From positions 1-7,906 of the forward strand of contig JAEWQC010000269.1 in the NCBI GenBank assembly GCA_023399355.1: a stretch of DNA of 7,906 nt, given 5' to 3'. This document shows positions 1 to 5,618 of the stretch, one piece after another; position 1 is the first letter of the stretch, and the number at the start of each line of letters is the position of its first letter. The notes below the pieces were generated by a model, which was not told the origin of the DNA, did no database searches, and saw nothing but the letters and a program-made list of their open reading frames with translations. Origin of the DNA: Bacillota bacterium (GTDB lineage Bacteria; Bacillota; Clostridia; Acetivibrionales; DTU013). Made by a program: the position numbers and the translations under genes.

Positions 1-121
1 GCCTCCAGCTTCCTTCGGATTCCTCGTCACCAAGGACACCCTTGCTCTTGGCTATGTGCTTGGCACTATCAACCTGCACCCGGGACTTTCACCCGTAAGA
101 TTACGCCCATGCTGGGCGCAC
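1..121 (-). mobile_element. Group IIC intron, 5' end (domain I start), truncated by window edge
   Basis: Read on the minus strand, this segment begins GTGCGCCCAGCATGGGCG and continues with GGGTGAAAGTCCCGGG, then CAAGGGTGTCC, then GGAATCCGAAGGAAGC. From memory these blocks match, in the same order and with similar spacing, the start of domain I of bacterial class C group II introns such as the Oceanobacillus iheyensis intron (GUGUGCCCGGCAUGGG, then AAGGGUGUCC, then GGAAUCUGAAGGAAGC). The 5' splice site would fall between 122 (exon) and 121 (intron G1). Position supports the class: IIC introns typically insert just downstream of Rho-independent terminator hairpins, and a 14-bp hairpin lies immediately upstream on the same strand. 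The rest of domain I, any reverse transcriptase/maturase ORF and domains V-VI would lie beyond the left edge, so activity cannot be judged. A degraded intron fragment is the main alternative. Confidence 0.88.
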
Positions 122-161
122 AGCTTAAAAAGGTTTTACGGAATAATCCGTAAAACCTTTT
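122..161 (-). terminator. Rho-independent terminator of the hydrogenase gene; group IIC intron insertion target
   Basis: A perfect 14-bp inverted repeat, AAAAGGTTTTACGG (128-141 arm) and CCGTAAAACCTTTT (148-161 arm), encloses a 6-nt loop. Read on the minus strand it is followed by one more T and then AAGCT, giving a run of five Ts, four of them in the stem. It lies about 100 nt downstream of the hydrogenase stop codon, so it should end that transcript. The intron begins immediately after the short tail. The 11-mer taaaacctttt occurs at 151-161 and again at 163-173, so the arm transcribed first on the minus strand is duplicated. Confidence 0.85.
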
Positions 162-258
162 ATAAAACCTTTTAAGTTCGGTGCTTGCAGTTCACGTTTC
201 CGACTTCTCAGAATTGCTTTGGTAAATTCATGTCAGAAACTGTCTGTGCTTTGAACCT

Positions 259-3200
259 TTAGCCTTTTTTGTGCAGGCTTTCCAGAAGGGCTTCGCCGAT
301 CTTCTGGCCGTTTAGTGTTACATAGATTCCTTCACCTGCATGCGTTTGTTTCAAACGGATCGTCTTAACTGTGATGAATGGATCCATCTTTAATTGTTTG
401 ACGGACTCCGAGAATTTTGTATAGAGATCTTTTGAACCAAGCTTGGCACATGCGTCACAGGTACAAATGGTATATTCACGCGTCACGAAGGCGGAATCGG
501 CCTTTTTCCTTCGAACTATACCACAGGCATTGTCACCGCTTCTTGTTGCGTATTCAGTATGCAGCAATTCATGTGCCAGGTGAGAATTGGCTTCACCGTA
601 AAATTCCTTGTAAAGCCTCAGTATATCCGGATTCTCTTGTGATTTACGGTATTTGGCCGTCTTGTCAATATTGACAAGTACCTGCTGGCGTTTTTCGAAC
701 GCATCGATCTTTTCGGGAACAGGATGCCCTGCGCCGCAGATGCAGCCGCCGGGGCAGGCCATGACCTCGATCAGGTCATATCCCACATCAACGCCCTGCA
801 GGATTTTTTCAATGATTGGTTCAGCATTCTGCAAACCGCTGATGACTGCGACATTTACCTGCGTGCCGCCTGCATCAATCGTAGCCTCCTTAACGCCTTC
901 AAACCCACGTATTTCTTCAAAATCAAGATGGTCTGTCATGACCTTCCCCGTAAGTTTTTCGACTGCCATACGCAGCGCTGCCTCAGCCACGCCGCCGGAT
1001 GCGCCAAAGAGGATACCGGCACCTGATACCTGCTTGTATGGCTCGTCAAATTCCTGAGGTACGATCTCAGTCGTATTGATACGGGCCAGTTGTACCATTT
1101 CAAGCATTTCACTCGATGTCAGAACCGCATCGACATCGCGGTTCCCGTCTACTGCAAATTCAGGACGGGCGGCCTCGTACTTCTTGGCCAGGCAGGGTAC
1201 GATGGACACGACATAAAGATCTTTTCTGTCGATACCTGCCAGCTTGGCATAGTGGTTCTTCACAGTCGAACCCATCATCATCTGAGGTGATTTGCAACTC
1301 GAGAGATGCGGGATGATTTCCGGATAGCGCCTTTCCACGAAATTCACCCAGCCAGGGCAGCAGGATGTGAATTGAGGCATGACGCCTTTACTATTGATAC
1401 GGTTTAAAAACTCTGTTGTTTCTTCAACGATGGTAAGATCCGCCGCGAAGGTAAAGTCAAATATCTTGTCAAAGCCAAGTTTTTTCAGGAGGCCAGCCAT
1501 AAATGGCGACGCTTCGTCAAATGGGATTCCGAATTTTGAGGAAATAATGCTGCGTACTGCCGGAGCCACGAAGGCAACTACCTTCTTGTCCGGATCATTA
1601 ATAGCCCTGAAAACTTTGCCTCTTTCACGGCGGTAATCGAGTGCGCCGCAAGGGCATGCCGTTACGCACTGACCACAGCTGACACAATCCGTTTCCTGCA
1701 GCGGAAGGCCGCTCTTTGTACCGACAAGCTGTCGGCCTTGCCTCATATAAAAGGCCAGTATGTCCGGACCTTCGATCTCAGCGCAGGCTGCTATGCACCT
1801 TCCACAGGAGATGCACTTGTTGTGGTCGCGCATGATGAACGGATGATCATCGACAATGGGGATAAAGGGTCTGTCGTGAACCGGATTTTGAAACTCAATA
1901 TTATGCGAGCAGGCTTCCTGCCTTAGGTCGCATGTGTAACGCTCCGTACAGCCACATTTCAGGCAGCGGCGTGCTTCTTCTCTTGCAGCTTGTTCCGACA
2001 ACCCAAGTTCTACCTCGCTGAAGCCGTTTTTACGTTCTGAAACTGAGAGTGCAGGCATTTTCGCACGTGCCAGCTTGGACATTTCCTCAAACTCCCATTT
2101 GGGAAGGTCTTCCATCGAACCACGGCTGCAACTGTAATCAACGGTGGATTCCTTTACATAACCTTTTGTCAGGAAGATGTCAATGGCTTCTGCTGCATGC
2201 CGACCTGCACTCACAGCCTGTATGACCGTAGCGGGACCGGTGACACAGTCCCCTCCTGCAAAGATCTTGATTTCCGATGTCTGTGAAGTTTTCCCGTTTA
2301 TTTCGATATCGCCCCATTTGTTCAATTTGACAGGCATATCATTATACAGGAACTGTGTATTTGTGCTTTGGCCGATTGCGCCAATGATTGTATCAGCTTC
2401 AATCACAATATCGCTGCCATCTACAGGTATGGGACGGCGGCGACCTGAACGGTCCGGTTCTCCCAGAGTCATCTCGATGCAGTGAAGTGATTTCTTGCCA
2501 TTCTCGCTTACAATATTGTTGGGTGCCATCAAAAATAGCATCTCGACGCCTTCATGTAAAGCTTCTTCCACTTCATAAGGCTCTGCCGGCATTTCTTCCT
2601 GTGTACGGCGGTATATCAACTTGACGGATTTGGCGCCTTTTCGCAGAGCAACACGGGCACAGTCTATAGCGGTGTTTCCTCCGCCGATGACTATGACAGT
2701 ATCTCCCAGCTTGATGTTTGTTCCTTTTGTGACTTGCTCAAGGTATTGAATACCCAGCCAGACACCTTCGCTATTTTCCCCCTCAATATGCATGGGAGTT
2801 GCACGCCAGGAACCTATGGCCAGGTAGACGGCATCGAAATCCCTGTTGAGATCTTCAAGCGAAATATGAGTTCCCAAGGCTTTACCCGTCATTATCTTAA
2901 CGCCCATTTTCTTCATGATGTCAATTTCCTTGTCGAGTGTGGCTTTCGGCAGGCGATATTCGGGAATGCCGTAGCGCATCATCCCTCCAGCGTGCGGCTG
3001 GCGTTCGAAGACTGTAATATCATGACCGTTTATTGCGCTGTAATATGCCGCAGAGAGGCCTGATGGCCCTGATCCGACAATGGCTATCCTTTTACCTGTT
3101 GCGGCATTTTTCTCCGGCATCCAGGGTTCTTCCTGCGACATATCCCAATCGGCGGCAAAACGCTTTAGATGGTTGATTGCCACGGGTGAATCGATGAGAT

Positions 3201-3696
3201 TACGACGGCACTGCGCTTCGCAAGGGTGGGGACAAACACGTCCGCATACTTCGGGAAATGGATTATTGTCCTTAATTACCTGTATTGCCGCCTTGTAATT
3301 TCCGTTTCCTACATGACGCAGGTATGTTTGAATGTCTATGTTTGCAGGGCAGGTCATGACACATGGAGCTACACAGTCCGCATTATGATCTGAAAGCAAC
3401 TGTTCCAGCCTTACCTTCCTGTAGCTCTCAAGTTTCTGACTACTGGTGCATATGATCATGCCTTCTTTTATCGGAGTCTGGCAAGCCTTAACATCCCTTT
3501 CTCCGTTTGCGCCCAGCTCAACTACGCATAAGCCGCAGTTCCCGTTTGATCTCTCGAGCCTGATATCATAGCAGAGATGTGGAATATGGATATTCTCCTG
3601 GAGTAGAGCCTGCAGTATTGTCAGATTATCATATACCTCAATTTCCCGGCCATTTACAGCAACCTTTATCCTCTTGTGGTTTTCCAGTGTTTTCAT
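259..3696 (-). CDS. Multidomain [FeFe] hydrogenase fused to a GltD/NfnB-like FAD-NAD(P)H oxidoreductase
   Basis: This 1145-aa cytoplasmic enzyme is predicted to interconvert H2 and protons using electrons from a pyridine nucleotide and/or an iron-sulfur carrier. Visible domains in order: a plant-type [2Fe-2S] domain (C42, C54, C57, C72); GltD-type Cys motifs (C108, C112, C116 and C151, C155, C159, C163); an FAD-binding GxGxxG (about 207-217), an NAD(P)-binding GGGNTAIDCA (about 338-347) and a second FAD motif, AGGDCVTGPATV (480-491); a Cys-rich linker (C578, C581, C583, C589, C596); two [4Fe-4S] motifs (C628/631/634/638 and C671/674/677/681). The H-cluster motifs are L1 TSCCPGW (777-783), L2 VPCLAKKYE (833-841) and L3 MACPGGC (979-985), giving ligands C780, C835, C981 and C985 and proton-relay C779. 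A small-subunit-like stretch ends at LHTEY (about 1045-1049), followed by a half-degenerate NuoE-like tail. The ATG has an AAGGGG ribosome binding site 7 nt upstream (3705-3710). It appears monocistronic; no maturase genes are in the window. From memory this resembles the class described as glutamate-synthase-linked (group A2). The electron donor is inferred. Confidence 0.95.
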   Translation of the reverse strand: MKTLENHKRIKVAVNGREIEVYDNLTILQALLQENIHIPHLCYDIRLERSNGNCGLCVVELGANGERDVKACQTPIKEGMIICTSSQKLESYRKVRLEQLLSDHNADCVAPCVMTCPANIDIQTYLRHVGNGNYKAAIQVIKDNNPFPEVCGRVCPHPCEAQCRRNLIDSPVAINHLKRFAADWDMSQEEPWMPEKNAATGKRIAIVGSGPSGLSAAYYSAINGHDITVFERQPHAGGMMRYGIPEYRLPKATLDKEIDIMKKMGVKIMTGKALGTHISLEDLNRDFDAVYLAIGSWRATPMHIEGENSEGVWLGIQYLEQVTKGTNIKLGDTVIVIGGGNTAIDCARVALRKGAKSVKLIYRRTQEEMPAEPYEVEEALHEGVEMLFLMAPNNIVSENGKKSLHCIEMTLGEPDRSGRRRPIPVDGSDIVIEADTIIGAIGQSTNTQFLYNDMPVKLNKWGDIEINGKTSQTSEIKIFAGGDCVTGPATVIQAVSAGRHAAEAIDIFLTKGYVKESTVDYSCSRGSMEDLPKWEFEEMSKLARAKMPALSVSERKNGFSEVELGLSEQAAREEARRCLKCGCTERYTCDLRQEACSHNIEFQNPVHDRPFIPIVDDHPFIMRDHNKCISCGRCIAACAEIEGPDILAFYMRQGRQLVGTKSGLPLQETDCVSCGQCVTACPCGALDYRRERGKVFRAINDPDKKVVAFVAPAVRSIISSKFGIPFDEASPFMAGLLKKLGFDKIFDFTFAADLTIVEETTEFLNRINSKGVMPQFTSCCPGWVNFVERRYPEIIPHLSSCKSPQMMMGSTVKNHYAKLAGIDRKDLYVVSIVPCLAKKYEAARPEFAVDGNRDVDAVLTSSEMLEMVQLARINTTEIVPQEFDEPYKQVSGAGILFGASGGVAEAALRMAVEKLTGKVMTDHLDFEEIRGFEGVKEATIDAGGTQVNVAVISGLQNAEPIIEKILQGVDVGYDLIEVMACPGGCICGAGHPVPEKIDAFEKRQQVLVNIDKTAKYRKSQENPDILRLYKEFYGEANSHLAHELLHTEYATRSGDNACGIVRRKKADSAFVTREYTICTCDACAKLGSKDLYTKFSESVKQLKMDPFITVKTIRLKQTHAGEGIYVTLNGQKIGEALLESLHKKG

Positions 3697-3785
3697 ATTC
3701 AGGACCCCTTGTCTAGTTAGTTAATAGTTAGCACACACTTCTTACCAATAAACTGTTATTGTATAAAATCCATTAATGCTATCTT

Positions 3786-3814
3786 ATTATACAGAAAAAT
3801 AATCATTTTGTCAT
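3786..3814 (-). promoter_or_regulatory. Sigma-A-type promoter of the hydrogenase gene
   Basis: On the minus strand a perfect -10 TATAAT (3786-3791) is preceded, after a 17-nt spacer, by ATGACA (3809-3814), which matches TTGACA at five of six positions. Transcription would start near 3779, leaving an untranslated leader of about 80 nt before the hydrogenase ATG at 3696. Spacing and match quality make this the best promoter in the gap. Confidence 0.75.
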
Positions 3815-3831
3815 TCGAATTTGTGACAAAA
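3806..3831. promoter_or_regulatory. Inverted repeat overlapping the hydrogenase -35 box (candidate operator)
   Basis: TTTTGTCA (3806-3813) and TGACAAAA (3824-3831) form a perfect 8-bp inverted repeat with a 10-bp centre. The left arm covers most of the proposed -35 hexamer, which is where a repressor would compete with RNA polymerase. Hydrogenase and fermentation genes of Clostridia are often under the redox repressor Rex, but the Rex consensus as I know it (TTGTTAA, 4 nt, TTAACAA) does not fit here, so the binding protein is unknown. Confidence 0.4.
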
Positions 3832-3840
3832 ATTTAACGA

Positions 3841-4119
3841 TGTAATTGTAATTTACTTGTCATTGTGCCAAACAGGAGGAATCTTATCCGTTTATAAAAT
3901 TCAGGCAGAAATAATGGGAATTATATACGGGAGTAATATGCGGAAAATAAATATAAAAATTATATATGGAAATTATGCGCAGAAAATCTATGTGGAGTTT
4001 GTCTGCAGGTGTCTATAGCTGTATCAGAATCCTGTCAAGGTTGCCGGAAGGAATGGTGAGGGCGGTACCGGCTCACTAAACGGTGGATTAAACCAAAAAG
4101 ACGTTATTTGCGGGTAAAG
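3841..4119. other. Intergenic stretch without a convincing gene; imperfect repeats and a short hairpin
   Basis: With the hydrogenase leader and promoter (3697-3840) this completes a 423-bp gap. It is AT-rich on the left (3900-3990) and more GC-balanced on the right. Two imperfect copies of a segment starting aattatata and ending near gaaaat lie at about 3919-3949 and 3958-3990. GTGAG (4056-4060) and CTCAC (4072-4076) can pair around a GGTACC-containing centre, but neither strand has a T-run after it, so it is a poor terminator for the hydrolase gene that ends at 4120. A 26-codon plus-strand ORF (3938-4018) has only a weak ribosome binding site and is probably chance. Confidence 0.5.
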
Positions 4120-4878
4120 TCAGCTAAACTCTATTATTTCTCCATCTGCGGGGATAAACACTTGTTTGTCGAGAGAATGCGCTATGATAACATCACGAAG
4201 GGACTTCCTTGACAATCGGCAATGATTCCACGCCTCCATATGTACTGCGACCACTTTGGCATCGGGTGAAGTATTGCAGACCTGCAGGATATCCCTGGCA
4301 TCCATTGTAATTGGTCTGCCTGTGGAAAACCTGGCCTCTCCGCAGTTACACACGGCAATGTCGGGCTTGAATACTTCCATGGTTTTTTTCGTACATGTGC
4401 ACCAGACCGTATCTCCCATGATGTAGACAGAAGGTTCGGCAGGGGCGGTAATGACAAAACCTGAAACGGGAGCCATCTTTAAGGCAATTGCGCCATGACC
4501 GTGCTTTCCTTTTGTCCGATGGAAGGATATATTGTCCCAATCGGATTTTTCGTGTACTGCTCTCACGTTAGAAAATCCGCTTGCTTTTATTTGAATTTCA
4601 TCTTCCGGCTGGCAAAAAAGTTCAATATTCTTTGGCAAGAGCTCCATTGCCTTTTCATCAAAGTGATCTCTGTGCATATGCGTTACCAGCACCGCATCAC
4701 AATCTGTTATTGAGGCGACAGGAACCGGCAGCTCAACCAACGGATTGTCTCTTTCATTTGGAACCCCTTTTATTGCCGATATTGTACCTTTATCACCCAG
4801 TATGGGATCTACAAGTATTCTTTTGCCATCCAAATGCAGTATCAGTGTGGCATGTCTGATTAATTCAATCCTAACCAT
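4120..4878 (-). CDS. UlaG-like metallo-beta-lactamase-fold metal-dependent hydrolase
   Basis: A 252-aa soluble protein of the metallo-beta-lactamase superfamily, closest in layout to the UlaG-type branch (the family of L-ascorbate-6-phosphate lactonase and many uncharacterised hydrolases). The N-terminus carries the family strand pattern with RHATLIL and ILVDPIL. The metal-binding motif is THMHRDHFD (66-74; H67, H69, D71, H72). Further likely ligands are H126 or H128 in KHGH, D156 in MGDTVW, and a late His (H213 or H219). I chose the ATG at 4878 because GGAGG stands 5 nt upstream; a TTG four codons earlier overlaps that ribosome binding site and is unlikely. No signal peptide or membrane segment is seen. 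It is divergent from the Lrp-type regulator with 138 bp between the starts, suggesting but not proving control by it. The substrate is unknown; members of this family act on lactones, phosphodiesters and other esters, and the sequence does not decide. Confidence 0.88.
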   Translation of the reverse strand: MVRIELIRHATLILHLDGKRILVDPILGDKGTISAIKGVPNERDNPLVELPVPVASITDCDAVLVTHMHRDHFDEKAMELLPKNIELFCQPEDEIQIKASGFSNVRAVHEKSDWDNISFHRTKGKHGHGAIALKMAPVSGFVITAPAEPSVYIMGDTVWCTCTKKTMEVFKPDIAVCNCGEARFSTGRPITMDARDILQVCNTSPDAKVVAVHMEAWNHCRLSRKSLRDVIIAHSLDKQVFIPADGEIIEFS

Positions 4879-4939
4879 CCTATCCTCCAATTATATAGTT
4901 GTAAAGAGGGTTCTTTCTATTTTATTTTGTGCTATATTA

Positions 4940-4945
4940 ATTATA
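4940..4945 (-). promoter_or_regulatory. Probable -10 box for the MBL-fold hydrolase gene
   Basis: TATAAT on the minus strand lies about 60 nt upstream of the ATG. No good -35 is present at 17 nt; TTCACC occurs at a long 19-nt spacing. The same AT-rich stretch (about 4930-4947) is the likely place for the divergent regulator's promoter (TATATT at 4933-4938 on the plus strand), so the two promoters probably overlap. The plus-strand promoter is weaker and I do not list it separately. Confidence 0.4.
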
Positions 4946-5016
4946 AGGCTCCGCATGCTTAAGTGGTGAAAGAGATGCTGTGAAAATGCTTGAATCATGA
5001 AAGGAATTGGGCTGTA

Positions 5017-5430
5017 ATGATTGATCAGACAGATATGGAAATTCTCAAATTGTTGACGGTTAACTCCAGGATGCAGTGGCAGGAGATCGGCGAGATCGTT
5101 CACCTTACAGGTCAGGCTGTCAAAAATAGAATCAGCAGGCTTGAGAAGCTCGGTATCATCGAAGGATATACAGTGAGACTGAACGAGAGAAGGATAGGCA
5201 TGGAGATCACAGCCTATGTTACCGTATTCATGAAGACGACAGACCATGCCTCCTTTCAAATGTATCTTGGCGAAAGTGTGATGGTAACAGAAGCACACAG
5301 AATTAGCGGAGAAGGCTGTTATCTTCTGAGGACGGTTGCTTCAAACCAGCAGGAACTGATCGACTTTCTCGATTCCATATTGCGTTACGGCAATTACAAG
5401 GTAAATTTGTCAATTAACCGCATAAAATAA
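5017..5430 (+). CDS. Lrp/AsnC-family transcriptional regulator
   Basis: A 137-aa DNA-binding regulator. Residues 5-46 form the AsnC-type winged helix-turn-helix: DMEILKLL, then QEIGEIVHLTGQAVKNRIS with the recognition helix at about 32-44, then RLEKLGIIEGY. Residues about 60-137 match the RAM ligand-binding/oligomerisation domain in layout. At the position where family members usually have a G-x-x-D-Y motif, this protein has GEGCY (98-102), so the usual Asp is Cys. The length is slightly short for the family (roughly 140-165 aa). I chose the ATG at 5017 because MIDQTDMEIL is a typical AsnC-like start; a TTG nine codons upstream is unlikely. AAGGA lies 11 nt upstream, which is a long spacing. 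It reads away from the MBL-fold hydrolase, its most likely target besides itself. The effector (amino acid or otherwise) cannot be read from the sequence. Confidence 0.88.
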   Translation: MIDQTDMEILKLLTVNSRMQWQEIGEIVHLTGQAVKNRISRLEKLGIIEGYTVRLNERRIGMEITAYVTVFMKTTDHASFQMYLGESVMVTEAHRISGEGCYLLRTVASNQQELIDFLDSILRYGNYKVNLSINRIK

Positions 5431-5618
5431 GTACAGACAAAAACAGGCATTGAAATCAGAAGGCTGAATAATTTTCCACCAACCTTTAAAAATAGGTGAT
5501 GAGAGTTTGCTTTTTCACCCTGACTAAACGAGTTCATTCTGAAGTTTTGTAGTCCCTCTTGCATGTGGCCCCTGTTTTGTTATACGATGGGACAGACACA
5601 AGAATAAGGGAGAACAAA

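Noticed and set aside
653..1057. Plus-strand open frames across the hydrogenase gene (for example 653-1057, 1090-1290, 2177-2485, 2734-3063).
   Set aside because: All are antisense to a strongly supported 1145-aa enzyme and show no motifs or ribosome binding sites.
3821..3840. Rex operator (TTGTGAC ... TTTAACGA) near the hydrogenase promoter.
   Set aside because: The half-site spacing and several bases depart from the TTGTTAA-N4-TTAACAA consensus.
3938..4018. 26-codon plus-strand ORF preceded by GGGAG.
   Set aside because: It is short and AT-rich, lies within an imperfect repeat, has no recognisable peptide features, and its ribosome binding site is weak.
4056..4076. GTGAG/CTCAC hairpin as terminator of the MBL-fold gene.
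   Set aside because: The stem is interrupted by mismatches and neither strand has a T-run after it.
4891..5298. 135-codon open frame on the minus strand opposite the Lrp-type regulator.
   Set aside because: It is antisense to a clear HTH protein, has no family features, and covers the divergent promoter region.
5495..5519. GGTGA/TCACC hairpin downstream of the Lrp-type gene as a terminator or attenuator.
   Set aside because: The stem is only 5 bp with a 15-nt loop and no T-run follows; an alternative pairing with CACC (about 5477-5480) is equally weak.
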